64,000 nt of DNA from an uncultured Clostridia bacterium (GTDB lineage: Bacteria > Bacillota > Clostridia > Oscillospirales > Ruminococcaceae): positions 1 through 64,000 of the forward strand of contig CAMVNQ010000012.1 of assembly GCA_947168885.1 (NCBI GenBank). The letters run 5' to 3'. Shown one piece after another: positions 27,814 to 37,718 of the stretch. The number at the start of each line of letters is the position of its first letter. Position 1 is the stretch's first letter. The notes beneath the pieces are model-generated. The model was not told the origin of the DNA. It made no database searches and saw only the letters and a program-made list of their open reading frames with translations. The position numbers were made by a program, and so were the translations under genes.

Positions 27814-27969
27814 TGTTTCACCAAATGGGTTAGTTGCATACCGCCCCCGCCGCCGACCACTGTGTTCTCCGGTATTTTAGCCGGCGTACCGGAACCGCAG
27901 TTACGGCAGCTTCGGGGTTCGCACTTTGCAGATAAAGAAAACAGACAAAAATGAGGGAGGAACCACACA

Positions 27970-28422
27970 ATGACAAAAGAACAGAAGACCGAAGCTCTGC
28001 GCACGAGTATTGCCAAAGCGCAGAAAAGACAGCGCGAGCTGATGTCCGAGGTCGATAAGACCGAGGCGAAGCTCGCAAAGCTCGAAAAGGAGCTCAGCGC
28101 CGAGCTCGACAGGCAGAAAACGCAGAACTGTCGTAAGATGGGAGAACTTATCTACGAAAAATTCGGGGATGACATTACTCCGTCCGAGTTTGAGGATATG
28201 ATCGCGTTCATTTTCCTCAACGATGAGATCCGGGAGTATGTCGAAACCGAAAAGAAAAAGCGGAAAGCGGCTGAGATTGCTATCGTGAATGGTACAGAGT
28301 ATAGCGATACCGACTCGGAGCCGCTGCCGCCGAAAAATGAAAAATCGAAATCCTTAAATAGTATCATAGACGATATTATTAACGATTCCGATGATAACTC
28401 TGATGCGGACGATGAAGAATAA
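27970..28422 (+). CDS. Coiled-coil mobilization accessory protein (DUF3847-like)
   Basis: 150 residues after GAGGGAGGAA. Residues 5-60 form a charged coiled coil (ALRTSIAKAQKRQRELMSEV, then DKTEAKLAKLEKEL). A small conserved block follows (RKMGELIYEKFGDDITPSEFEDMIAFI), and the tail is very acidic (DSDDNSDADDEE). The order coil plus short folded block matches small proteins found beside MobA/MobL relaxases in clostridial elements. I infer a relaxosome or copy-control accessory role. No DNA-binding motif is certain. Confidence 0.65.
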   Translation: MTKEQKTEALRTSIAKAQKRQRELMSEVDKTEAKLAKLEKELSAELDRQKTQNCRKMGELIYEKFGDDITPSEFEDMIAFIFLNDEIREYVETEKKKRKAAEIAIVNGTEYSDTDSEPLPPKNEKSKSLNSIIDDIINDSDDNSDADDEE

Positions 28423-28503
28423 AAATAGAAATGTCGCTGCAATTAAAAGAAAAGATAAGTTTGGGAGAAACAAGGAAGTTGCATTTTGCACGAAAGGAGC
28501 TAA

Positions 28504-28800
28504 ATGAGAGAAAATGAATTACTTAAAACGACCGACGTAGAGCCGAAGGAATGTTCTTCTGCTGCGCCGACCGCTGTACCCGTGGCGACAGATGTCGATA
28601 AAACGGTATCTGAATCTCCGAAAATAGAAATTCCCGAAGAGTGTGCCGAAGCATTTATCGCCGCTGTCGAGATCGGCTACTACAAGGAATTTTACAGACA
28701 AGGCTTGATAACTGCGGATGAGTTGGATATTCTCCTGCAGTTACAGAAAAAGAAAGCCGAAGAAAAGAAAAATATAAAATCAGACTTAAGCGCAGCATAA
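28504..28800 (+). CDS. Small element-encoded protein, unknown
   Basis: 98 residues after a GAAAGGAG site. The N-terminal half is Pro/Thr/Val-rich and probably unstructured. The C-terminal part (AVEIGYYKEFYRQGLITADELDILLQLQKKK) forms two helices resembling a SHOCT-like or recombination-partner module. It lies between the mobilization genes and the recombinase, in the same direction, so it may serve transfer or excision. I do not recognise a named family. Confidence 0.6.
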   Translation: MRENELLKTTDVEPKECSSAAPTAVPVATDVDKTVSESPKIEIPEECAEAFIAAVEIGYYKEFYRQGLITADELDILLQLQKKKAEEKKNIKSDLSAA

Positions 28801-28874
28801 TTTTATCTATCCCCACAGATCCGGGATAGATAAAAATCCATATCACAGACGCTCTTATGGCAATCAAATAATTC

Positions 28875-28903
28875 TTGACATTAGTGTGTGAAAGTGATAT
28901 AAT
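28875..28903 (+). promoter_or_regulatory. Perfect consensus promoter for the serine recombinase
   Basis: TTGACA (28875-28880), 17-base spacer, TATAAT (28898-28903). It lies 55 bases before the recombinase start and predicts strong sigma-A transcription of the recombinase. Confidence 0.85.
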
Positions 28904-28957
28904 GGGTCTGTGGGGAGATACTTTGTGTATCTCCGATTATCGGAGGGAAGGAGGAAC

Positions 28958-30577
28958 ATGAATAACACAAAAGTCGCGGCATACTGCCGTGTAAGTACAG
29001 ACCTTTCCGATCAGCTGCACTCGCTCGCAGCTCAGATAAAATATTTTACTGAATATATCAGCGAACACGAGGGCTGGGATCTGGTCGAAGTTTATTACGA
29101 TGAGGGCATTACTGGCACGTCGGTAAAAAAGCGCGATGCGTTCAATCGCATGATTGCTGACTGCGAGACTGGAAAAATTGAACTTGTTATCACCAAAGAA
29201 GTATCCCGCTTTGCAAGAAACACTGTTGACACCCTTTGCTTTACACGAAAGCTCACGGCGCTCGGTATAAGAGTCATTTTTATGAATGACGGTATCGACA
29301 CCAGCGACAAGGATGGCGAGCTCCGCTTGACGATCATGGCAAGCATAGCTCAGGAGGAATCCCGTAAGATCTCCGAACGCGTCAAGTGGGGTATCCGTAG
29401 AAAAATGGAATCCGGTTGGGTATATGGATATTCGTCTATGCTCGGATACAAAACGATTGACGGAAAGTTAGAGATAGTACCCGAAGAAGCTGAGATAGTA
29501 AAACGCATATTCCATAGTTATGTATATGAAGGAAAAGGGTGCCACACTATCGCAAATGAGTTGAACGCCGCAGGTCTTTTCACGATAAAAGGCAAGATGT
29601 GGCGAGAAGATGCGGTTTGCAGAATTCTGAAAAATGATAAGTATGTCGGTGATCTGACCCAGTGGAAACATTATTCAACGGATTTCCTGACCAAAAGAGT
29701 TTTGCAGAACAACGGCGATAATCCTGATGTACCTTTGATTACGATAAAGGATCATCATGAGCCGATAATTTCTCGTGAAGTATGGGATTTGGCACAGAAG
29801 CAGGTCTTTGAACGCGGTGAAATGTCACGCGAGGGTAGAAAGTTTTCTCAGCACTATTGGTTCAGTAGTAAGGTTTTCTGTGGAAAATGCGGATATACTT
29901 ACAACATTACCGGAAAAACAAAGAAAATCAAACGCTCGCTAAGATGCGTAAACCGTTCAAAGTATGGTGCAAATCCAAGGGTCGATGCTAACGGTGCCGA
30001 AGTTGGCTGCGACAATCATGCAATAAATGAGCGCGTGCTTGAAGTTTGTATGAAGCATATTCTTGAATATGTCCAGTTTACCCGGGATAGGATTACTAAA
30101 AGACTTCTGGAAAATATTTCTGAAATGCAGTCATGTGAACCGACATTCGATGTTGAACCGTTGAAAGCTGAGATTGAAGCCCTCAACATCAAAAAGAGAA
30201 AAGCTATTGATCTGATGCTTGATGAACTTATCACAAAAGAGGAACTTAAACAGCAGACCGCTTATTATGACGATGAGATCAACAAGCTCTCAGAAACAAT
30301 TGCCTCAAGACAGAATGTTACAGAAGTTCATAATCGACAGCTTGATACTATCAAGAATTATATTGCTCTGGTCGACCAGACAGCCGATATGGATACCGGT
30401 AGCATTAAAGTCTATGGAGAAATGCTCAAAAAGGTAGTGGTTTATGACAACTATGAGATTGACATTTTCTTAACATGCATTCCATTCGGCTTCAAGATCA
30501 GGTATCATATTCACAAGTATAACAGAGGACATCAGTTCGATGTGTTCATAGACGCTTGCGAAGCCATTCCTTTATAA
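28958..30577 (+). CDS. Large serine recombinase (TnpX/Tn4451 type)
   Basis: 539 residues from MNNTKVAAYCRVSTD, where AAGGAGG gives the start. The resolvase domain has catalytic Ser13 in CRVSTD and the partner residues in EVSRFARNTVDTL; REPxxRxxE-type helix ISERVKWGIRRKMESG follows. The recombinase domain spans YGYSSMLGYKTID to WREDAVCRILKN. A zinc ribbon (VFCGKCGYTYNITG, then LRCVNRSKYG and GCDNH) and a coiled coil complete the family layout. It should integrate and excise the element at a dinucleotide core. It lies at the right end of the element; the exact att sites could not be recognised. Confidence 0.93.
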   Translation: MNNTKVAAYCRVSTDLSDQLHSLAAQIKYFTEYISEHEGWDLVEVYYDEGITGTSVKKRDAFNRMIADCETGKIELVITKEVSRFARNTVDTLCFTRKLTALGIRVIFMNDGIDTSDKDGELRLTIMASIAQEESRKISERVKWGIRRKMESGWVYGYSSMLGYKTIDGKLEIVPEEAEIVKRIFHSYVYEGKGCHTIANELNAAGLFTIKGKMWREDAVCRILKNDKYVGDLTQWKHYSTDFLTKRVLQNNGDNPDVPLITIKDHHEPIISREVWDLAQKQVFERGEMSREGRKFSQHYWFSSKVFCGKCGYTYNITGKTKKIKRSLRCVNRSKYGANPRVDANGAEVGCDNHAINERVLEVCMKHILEYVQFTRDRITKRLLENISEMQSCEPTFDVEPLKAEIEALNIKKRKAIDLMLDELITKEELKQQTAYYDDEINKLSETIASRQNVTEVHNRQLDTIKNYIALVDQTADMDTGSIKVYGEMLKKVVVYDNYEIDIFLTCIPFGFKIRYHIHKYNRGHQFDVFIDACEAIPL

Positions 30578-30655
30578 ACATCTTTTCATATTGTTTGGAC
30601 AGGATTTTCCGTCATTATTTATAGAAGGAATAATTCTGCCTGTGGGAGGACGGAA

Positions 30656-31216
30656 ATGAACGACGAAAAGATAATAGAGCTGTACTTTGCCCGCTCCGAA
30701 AACGCTATAACCGAGACGGACAAAAAATACGGCGAAAGCTGTCGGAAAACGGCTTACAGCATTCTTGGAAGTCACGAAGACAGCGAGGAATGCACTAACG
30801 ATACATATCTAAAGGTGTGGGATGTCATCCCGCCGCAGAGACCGACAAAGCTCGGTGCTTTTGTTATGCGCATCTTACGAAACCTCGCGATAGACCTGCT
30901 GCGTCACCGCACTGCTTTCAAAAGCGGGGGAGGTTACTGCTCGGTAGGATATGACGAGATCGCGGAGTGCCTTCCGTCATCGGAAAGCGTTGAGAGTACG
31001 GCAGACCGGAACTCTGCGAGAAAAGCTGTTGAAAAGTATCTGTCATCGCTGCCGCGGGACAAAAAGATAATGTTTATGAAACGGTATTTTTCCTGCTGCA
31101 CCTACGCGGACATCGCGGAAGACCTGAACATGACCGAGGGCAAGGTCAAAATGAGCTTGCAGCGAATGCGTGAGAAGCTGCGCGAACATCTTGAAAAGGA
31201 GGGCATTGTAATATGA
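30656..31216 (+). CDS. ECF-family RNA polymerase sigma factor
   Basis: 186 residues after GGGAGG. Region 2 is seen in DSEECTNDTYLKVWDVIPPQRP and AFVMRILRNLAIDLLRHRTA; region 4 is SCCTYADIAEDLNMTEGKVKMSLQRMREKLREHL. It lacks regions 1 and 3. Its stop overlaps the next start (ATGA), so it is coupled to a membrane protein that is probably its anti-sigma partner. It belongs to a different ECF subgroup from the sigma factor at 877, yet the genes near both operons share a promoter-like region. The serine recombinase ends 78 bases upstream, so the mobilizable element is inserted next to its promoter. Confidence 0.9.
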   Translation: MNDEKIIELYFARSENAITETDKKYGESCRKTAYSILGSHEDSEECTNDTYLKVWDVIPPQRPTKLGAFVMRILRNLAIDLLRHRTAFKSGGGYCSVGYDEIAECLPSSESVESTADRNSARKAVEKYLSSLPRDKKIMFMKRYFSCCTYADIAEDLNMTEGKVKMSLQRMREKLREHLEKEGIVI

Positions 31217-34200
31217 GACGCGAAGATATTTTCATGGACCTGATCGGCGAGCTCGACGACAATTACATTGCTCTTGCCATGTCACGCCCGAAAAGACGGG
31301 CTATCGTTTCCGAGACCCGCAACATAACGTTTGTGCAGCCTGTTGAGGTCGAAAACAATGTCAGCAAAAGGGAACTCCGGCTTTATTATATCACCCGTGT
31401 GCTCGGTATGGCAGCTGTAACGTTCCTTATCGTCGGCGCGGCTGTTCTTCTGATAATGAACTGGGATAAGATCGTGGTTCGTGATCCCGACACGCCTCCG
31501 GTTGTTACTACAGATATAACGACTGTGACCGACCCGTCGATCATTGACCAGACAGAGACAGGCTACATCGATGCAGCAGACTGGGGCATTACAATGGAAG
31601 CGGTATCTGCGGATACCGACGGAGTCATTATAGAGATACGTCAGAGCGGCGGCAGCTTTACCGGACAGATAAAATACGGCTACGGATTTACCGTAGAAAA
31701 ATATACAAATGGCGAATGGGTACAAGAAATATCTCAGTACGGTGATTACTGGGAATATGAGCTTGCACCCGACGGCACCAACAGAGAATACTGGACATAC
31801 GGAAAAAAGCTTGATGCCGGAAAATACAGGATCGTAAAGAACTTCGTTGATTTACGCGCGCCCGGAGATTTCGATATTGCAAGCGGATATGCTGAATTTG
31901 AGATCTCCGGAACTAATGATATTGACCGCTTTGAGCAGATAACCGACACATCCATGCCCCGCCCGTTCCCAATAGAACAGGACTATGAGCACATGCCATT
32001 TGAGTTGCAGTGGAACACAAAATTCATAGGGATATTCGGCGACAGCAATCGTGACGGATTCATTGAATGGCAGCAGTACCTTATGACCGTAACAACGCCG
32101 TACACGCTGTATGATAACAATTGTATTGCGGGTGCTATAAAGGCGCTGGGCTATACTGCTGAGGAGATCGAAGAAAAATTCACCCAGAATAACGAAAGGT
32201 GGCAGGAAAAGCTCAGATCCGCAGAGAAAGATAATAACGAAGGCGCAATAATAAACTGCCGTAATATGATATTCTCGGACGAGGAGATAAATGCGCTGAT
32301 ATCCGGCGATGAAGCGGAAATAATACGCCTTTTTATCTCGTATCATTCGATATGGATAAAGGATAAAAATTATGTGATCTCCCCGTGGTGGCTTTATTAC
32401 CACACGATCGAGGATTACAAGGCTGTCGGGGTAACTCCGGAAATGATAGCCGAAAAGCTCCCGCTTTACGAAGACACATTCATCGGCAAGGATATCGGCA
32501 CCGATATGGCTGATGAGTCGTGGACGTTGTTCAAGGCGAAGCTTGAATCGTATATTATTAGCGGGAAAACGATACCCGATGATATGCTTGGCGAGTGGAG
32601 TGTTGCCGATGTTACAGATAACGCCTTTTCAGAGCAGGAGTTCGGTTCAGATAATCTTGAAAGCTTGAACAAAATGCTTGACAGTCTCGGAAACAATGAT
32701 GTGAGGAAACTGTATAAACAGGCGTATGCGCTTTGTACACTTACCGAACGCGATTATGATGATCTTTCAAACGATAACCTGCTGAAACAAATTTACGGTG
32801 ATTTTCAGTACTCGTCTGAGCGAGCTGTCCTTCTTGACATCAACGGCAGGGCATACGCGTGTAGCTCGGGTTACCTGTGGGAAAGCTTTGTAAGCGCATA
32901 TGAGAGCGTTTTCGAGGATGATTACGCAGACAGACTTATTGCAGATATGCCTTGTGTTTATCATTACGGTAAGGAACTGTATTACAGCGGAGTGACGAGC
33001 ACGCTTCGTGTGATGTTATATCCGGAATACACAGTTCTGAAAAACACCAACGACGAGATAGTTATCCGTGAAATATGCTACAATATCGATTATGAAACCA
33101 AAGAAGTGACGGATGAAGTCAGATATGTTAATGAAAACCGTTTCGTAAAGACAAGCGACGGCTGGAGATGCGCATATTTCGGGATAAATGATACCAAGAA
33201 ATCGTCGGATCAGATCACCGATACTTCAGCACGCGAGTACACTCTTAACAGAATCGACGACCTGTTCGGAGATCATGCGTTTGAGATACTTGAAAACGCT
33301 TTTTACGGAGAATGGGAGATTGCCGAAAAGCATGAGCCTTATGAGGAAAAATTGTCTCTGACTTACTCGAAAGATGCTTTTTATCACGGTATGATAGTCG
33401 TCAGCGGTATTTGCGAGACCGACGAGATATACGCGATAATGTTCAGCAACGGCGGCGCTGGGGGAGCTCTTGTTATTGAGAAAAGCAGCCCCGATGTAAT
33501 GTACTGGACAGATGCTTACCCTATAAGTGCAGATGGGTATACTATCTCAGTCGGAGATAACATACCGGGAACATACATAAACCGCAAAGCCGAGGTTCCC
33601 GGATTAAAATCGGGAGAACTCAGCGAACTCGGGAAGAAAAAGCTGTTCAATATCTATGGTAAGAAATTTGAGGACAGCTTTAACGAACTTCTCGAAAAGG
33701 ATAAATCAGAGGGCATATATTTTGACGGTCGGACGGTTTACCCTACATGGAAGGACATTTTCAGGTTCGGCGAAGCGACGCCATGTCTCGGTACGCTCAC
33801 CGATGACGAGGTGCGCATACTTATGCCTTACTATTATGAGGACGATAGCGGAAATGCCACCGAGCTGTATGCGGAAATGTGGTTCAGCAAGTATTATAAC
33901 GGCGACTGGGGCAGTGGGACCAATGTAAGCATAACTCCGGACGCTTCGGGTCTGAAGATCAATGGTAAACCTATTCCGAATAATGAACTTGAAGGTTTTG
34001 ACCTTGATGCGCTGACCGAGACCATGTTTGCTGCCGATAATAAAACAATAAAAGAGCTGAACAAGTTTCTTGATACTATCAACGACAAAGAACTGGTTCA
34101 GCAGTACAAGCGAGCTTATGTCCTGCGCACGGTCGCATTTGCTTCGGATGATGCTGCGGCAACACTTGTTGATAATACTGGAAAAGTAGTCGCGGTATCG

Positions 34201-34539
34201 ACCGGCTTCACATTTGAAAGCGTGATGAACGCTTATTTGCAGGTCTTCAAATCCGAGTATGTGAGCGATCTTTTTGCTGATTTGCATTTTTATCGTTATG
34301 GGGATGAGCTGTTCTGTGCCGGTGTATCTGTTAGTACACCTGACTGCATCATCGAGTATGTGTTCAACTCCCCCGACGATTCGCCGGATCTTGCCGTTTT
34401 TGCTGTGATGGGTTACGCAAAAGATGAAAAGACCGGCAAGAAGACAGATGAGATTGTTCTGAGCAAGGACGCAATATTTGAGCTTTCAAGCGTCGGCTGG
34501 AGATGCAGACATTTCGGTATCTCCGACCGGACGCAGTAA
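31213..34539 (+). CDS. Anti-sigma-like membrane protein with duplicated extracellular domain
   Basis: 1108 residues, overlapping the sigma stop by four bases. The first ~60 residues are cytoplasmic and contain MDLIGELDDNYIALAM, typical of ECF-coupled partners; a transmembrane helix (VLGMAAVTFLIVGAAVLLIMNW) follows, then a very large extracellular part. That part contains an internal duplication: residues about 484-640 (LNKMLDSLGNNDVRKLYKQAY) and about 947-1100 (ELNKFLDTINDKELVQQYKRAY), each ending in GWRCAYFGI/GWRCRHFGI. I infer signal sensing at the surface and sigma release. It is far larger than common anti-sigma factors. Confidence 0.75.
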   Translation: MRREDIFMDLIGELDDNYIALAMSRPKRRAIVSETRNITFVQPVEVENNVSKRELRLYYITRVLGMAAVTFLIVGAAVLLIMNWDKIVVRDPDTPPVVTTDITTVTDPSIIDQTETGYIDAADWGITMEAVSADTDGVIIEIRQSGGSFTGQIKYGYGFTVEKYTNGEWVQEISQYGDYWEYELAPDGTNREYWTYGKKLDAGKYRIVKNFVDLRAPGDFDIASGYAEFEISGTNDIDRFEQITDTSMPRPFPIEQDYEHMPFELQWNTKFIGIFGDSNRDGFIEWQQYLMTVTTPYTLYDNNCIAGAIKALGYTAEEIEEKFTQNNERWQEKLRSAEKDNNEGAIINCRNMIFSDEEINALISGDEAEIIRLFISYHSIWIKDKNYVISPWWLYYHTIEDYKAVGVTPEMIAEKLPLYEDTFIGKDIGTDMADESWTLFKAKLESYIISGKTIPDDMLGEWSVADVTDNAFSEQEFGSDNLESLNKMLDSLGNNDVRKLYKQAYALCTLTERDYDDLSNDNLLKQIYGDFQYSSERAVLLDINGRAYACSSGYLWESFVSAYESVFEDDYADRLIADMPCVYHYGKELYYSGVTSTLRVMLYPEYTVLKNTNDEIVIREICYNIDYETKEVTDEVRYVNENRFVKTSDGWRCAYFGINDTKKSSDQITDTSAREYTLNRIDDLFGDHAFEILENAFYGEWEIAEKHEPYEEKLSLTYSKDAFYHGMIVVSGICETDEIYAIMFSNGGAGGALVIEKSSPDVMYWTDAYPISADGYTISVGDNIPGTYINRKAEVPGLKSGELSELGKKKLFNIYGKKFEDSFNELLEKDKSEGIYFDGRTVYPTWKDIFRFGEATPCLGTLTDDEVRILMPYYYEDDSGNATELYAEMWFSKYYNGDWGSGTNVSITPDASGLKINGKPIPNNELEGFDLDALTETMFAADNKTIKELNKFLDTINDKELVQQYKRAYVLRTVAFASDDAAATLVDNTGKVVAVSTGFTFESVMNAYLQVFKSEYVSDLFADLHFYRYGDELFCAGVSVSTPDCIIEYVFNSPDDSPDLAVFAVMGYAKDEKTGKKTDEIVLSKDAIFELSSVGWRCRHFGISDRTQ

Positions 34540-34549
34540 CGCTGTAACA

Positions 34550-34664
34550 TTTGCCAAACGGCTTTGTGCAACCATACAAAAATGAAAATTTTTCCGGAAT
34601 TTGCGTTACATTTTGCCGGTTTATTCGTTTTATATAGTAGAGACTGTTTTCTGGAGGGTGAAAA
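34550..34664 (+). promoter_or_regulatory. Second copy of the duplicated promoter region
   Basis: Matches 1631-1751 over about 100 bases, including CAAACGGCTTTGTGCAA, TTTCCGGAATT, GCGTTACATTTTGCCGG and TTTTATATAGTAGAGACT. It starts directly after the stop of the anti-sigma-like gene and ends at the GGAGGG ribosome site of the lipoprotein, so this gene has its own promoter. Confidence 0.6.
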
Positions 34665-37600
34665 ATGAGGTTTAAAAAAATTATTGTAGCCGCAACAGCG
34701 GTAATGATACTGTCGGGATGCGACACAGGAACGCCGGAAATAACGGATGCGCAGTCTTCCGATACAACGATGTCGGAGGTGACAGTGCAGCCCACTGAGC
34801 CCGCGGAAAACACCGACGAGCAGGTATTCTTTGAATACTCGGAGGTGCCGGACGGAGTCGTGCTGACAAGATATGTCAATGAGGAGATAGTGGTCCCCGA
34901 GACTATAAACGGCAAGCCCGTAACGGCGTTCCGCGGCAACTCGATACAGGACACAAACATCAAAAAGCTGACGATAAAAGCTCGTCTGGAAACAATACCC
35001 GTGCTTTGTGAAAGCCCGTATATCACCGAGATCGACCTGCCGTCGTCTATGACGACAGTTCTTCCCTCATCGTTCATTAACTGCAAAGCGCTGGAAACCG
35101 TGAATGTTGAGCAGGGCGGAGAATTCTGCAGCGTTGACGGCGCAGTATATACCGCGGATATGAAAAAGCTCATATTCGTTCCCTACGCGGCGGGCGAGGA
35201 GATAACCATACCCGAGGGAGTTGAGATCATCGCCGACTGCGCAATGCAGTATTCCGAAGCGAAAAAGGTAACGCTTCCCTCTACGCTTCGGGAGATCGGA
35301 CAGTTCGCGTTCTCAAAATCAAAGCTTGAAAGCGTGAATATCCCCGCGGGAGTTAAAAAGATTGGAAGTTACGCGTTCAATGAAACGAAGATCAGGGAGA
35401 TAAAGCTTCCCGAGAGCCTCGAAACGATAGGGAGCTCCGTGTTCACGAAAACATACATTGAAGAGCTGTACATTCCCGACAGCGTTACCGAGTGCGGAAT
35501 GGATGCGATGCCGAACTGCCCCGTTTCCGCTCCGGCGCAGCTCGCCGACACATACGCGCTCTCGTCGAAGAGCTATGTTTCGTTCCGCGGAGTGAGTATG
35601 CTCGATAACGCGATACGTCAGGGCATAGCGAAGTTCAAGGAGAATTTCGTTTTCAAGGACATTACCTTCGACGGCTTCCCCGAGCTGATAGCTTTTGGCA
35701 GCAGACAAAGCATAGATGTGTATTTCTATAACACGGAAACCAATGTCTGGGAAGATTCGTATTACAGCAATTTTGATAACCTTGAAGTTCTCGACGGCTG
35801 GGTGAACAGAGAAATGTGGAATATTCTGAAAGAGAATTATCCCTCCGGATACAGCTTTTACGCGATACCGACGGAGGACTTCATCGGAAAGATCGAGTTT
35901 TACCGCGTGAACAAGACCGGAAAGCTTCTTAACCGCGTTGGGAAGCTGTTCTATTTCGAGGACGGAAAGGGTGTGTCACAGGCATCCAACCTTTTCCCCG
36001 AGGACTGTACTCTGCTCTGGGAGCTGAACAAGGAGACCGCGAAAGAAAAATACAAGCCGCTCGGAACGTACATAGTGTTTGACGGACCGTTCACCGACAA
36101 GCCGAACGGCGAGATCGTAACGGAGCTTAAAGTTAATGACGAGGTCATCACCGAAATGCCGTATGTGATGAATATGATACCGAAGGGCGAGAATGTTTAT
36201 GTAAACGGCTCGGATATCCTGCACGGCGGCAGTTATGAGGGGGTAAGCTTCGATTATGACAAAAAGACCCTTATCCTTGACAACGTAACTATCGAGACAA
36301 CGGACAAGAACGGCATCAGCATTATGGGCATAGAATACCCGAAGATAAAGCTTATCGGCGACAACCGTGTCGTTTCCGCGGCAAAGCCCTCGATAGAAGC
36401 ATTTGAGCGGCTTTTCATCCTTGGCGACGGAACACTCACGACTGGCAGTATCTCCATACTCACAAAGTCCTATTATTACGGGACATCCGACCTTACGATC
36501 GAGGAAAATGCCACGCTTAAAGAAGCGTACAGCGGCGCATTCGCCGACAGCAGCATCCTTACTTTAAGCCTGCAGGATCAAAGCAGACTTATCTGCGGCA
36601 CGGCGGACGAACCGAGCCACGGGCTCAGGCTTGACGAGCTTACGGTCACCGGCGACGCGGTATGCGATATCAACAGCACCGGTTACGGCGTATACGTTCC
36701 CCAAAAGAGCTACAACCGCGGATCGACGCAGATAAAGGTTGGTGTTTATGGAAACGGCAGGCTTGATATAACGTCGGGGCTTGACGGCATAACGACCGAA
36801 TGGTCGGGCGGCGGGCAGCTTAATTTATCCGGCAGTGCCGAGGTGAATATCAGATCAGAGCGTGCGGGTGTCGATATTAGCTATAGCTACGGCAGGGTCT
36901 GGATGGCTGACGAAGCGAAGCTCACGGTACGCAGCAGGACGGCGAGTGTACGTGCGTCCTCTCTTGAAATGAACGGCGGAATGCTCGATCTGAAATGCGG
37001 CGAGGGATTTGACGCGGCACCGGTAAATATCGCGATAAACGGCGAGGTCGAATATCAGGAAGGAGGATATGGTGACGATGCCACACAGACCCTGAAGCTG
37101 AAAGTGAAGGCTGTCGAGCCGGAATATGACGACTATTACGAAGGCGCAAAGGCAAAGCCCGTGATCTACCTCTATCCCGAGGAAGAGACCGACGTTTCGG
37201 TGCAGGTAAACTTCCCGCTCGGCGGCGAGTTCACCTGCACATACCCCGACTACGGCGATGGTTGGAACGTGAGCGCTATGCCGGACGGTACGCTTTACGA
37301 CGCGGACGGGAACGAGTATTACTGCCTCTATTGGGAGGGCGTCGGATATGACACAATGGACGGCAGCGAGGGATTTTGCGTTGCGGGAGCAGATATAGCG
37401 GATTTCCTGCGCGAAAAGCTTATGTACATAGGGCTTACCGCCCGCGAAGCCAACGAGTTCATCATCTACTGGCTCCCGAAGATGCAGGATAACCCGTATA
37501 ACATCATCTCGCTCTATACCGAGAAATACGCGGAGTGCGTCCCGCTTGACGTATCTCCCCTGCCCGACACGCAGATACGCGTTTTCATGACATACCGTGC

Positions 37601-37718
37601 GAGCAACACGCCCGTGGATATTCCGGCACAGGAGCTCCCGCATTATGAGAGATACGGCTTCACGCTTGTCGAGTGGGGCGGAAGAGAAGTGAAGAATGTC
37701 GGGAAAAACGCTCTTTGA
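34665..37718 (+). CDS. Multidomain surface lipoprotein: BspA LRR, beta-helix-like repeats, KPVIYLYPEEE domain
   Basis: 1017 residues with lipobox MILSGC. From about 50 to 300 it has BspA-type leucine-rich repeats (ITIPEGVEIIADCAMQYSE, VNIPAGVKKIGSYAFNET, IKLPESLETIGSSVFTKT). A middle region of unknown fold follows. About 520-800 is rich in short beta repeats (LILDNVTIETTDKNGI, LDITSGLDGITTEWSGG) typical of right-handed beta-helix or carbohydrate-binding surfaces. The C-terminus begins KPVIYLYPEEETDVSVQ and nearly duplicates the end of the 5981 lipoprotein. Likely a surface adhesin or polysaccharide-binding protein, under the duplicated promoter. Confidence 0.8.
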   Translation: MRFKKIIVAATAVMILSGCDTGTPEITDAQSSDTTMSEVTVQPTEPAENTDEQVFFEYSEVPDGVVLTRYVNEEIVVPETINGKPVTAFRGNSIQDTNIKKLTIKARLETIPVLCESPYITEIDLPSSMTTVLPSSFINCKALETVNVEQGGEFCSVDGAVYTADMKKLIFVPYAAGEEITIPEGVEIIADCAMQYSEAKKVTLPSTLREIGQFAFSKSKLESVNIPAGVKKIGSYAFNETKIREIKLPESLETIGSSVFTKTYIEELYIPDSVTECGMDAMPNCPVSAPAQLADTYALSSKSYVSFRGVSMLDNAIRQGIAKFKENFVFKDITFDGFPELIAFGSRQSIDVYFYNTETNVWEDSYYSNFDNLEVLDGWVNREMWNILKENYPSGYSFYAIPTEDFIGKIEFYRVNKTGKLLNRVGKLFYFEDGKGVSQASNLFPEDCTLLWELNKETAKEKYKPLGTYIVFDGPFTDKPNGEIVTELKVNDEVITEMPYVMNMIPKGENVYVNGSDILHGGSYEGVSFDYDKKTLILDNVTIETTDKNGISIMGIEYPKIKLIGDNRVVSAAKPSIEAFERLFILGDGTLTTGSISILTKSYYYGTSDLTIEENATLKEAYSGAFADSSILTLSLQDQSRLICGTADEPSHGLRLDELTVTGDAVCDINSTGYGVYVPQKSYNRGSTQIKVGVYGNGRLDITSGLDGITTEWSGGGQLNLSGSAEVNIRSERAGVDISYSYGRVWMADEAKLTVRSRTASVRASSLEMNGGMLDLKCGEGFDAAPVNIAINGEVEYQEGGYGDDATQTLKLKVKAVEPEYDDYYEGAKAKPVIYLYPEEETDVSVQVNFPLGGEFTCTYPDYGDGWNVSAMPDGTLYDADGNEYYCLYWEGVGYDTMDGSEGFCVAGADIADFLREKLMYIGLTAREANEFIIYWLPKMQDNPYNIISLYTEKYAECVPLDVSPLPDTQIRVFMTYRASNTPVDIPAQELPHYERYGFTLVEWGGREVKNVGKNAL

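Noticed and set aside
27594-27833. 79-codon frame through the hairpin array
   Set aside because: It has no ribosome site of its own and its sequence is dictated by the inverted repeats and oriT core.
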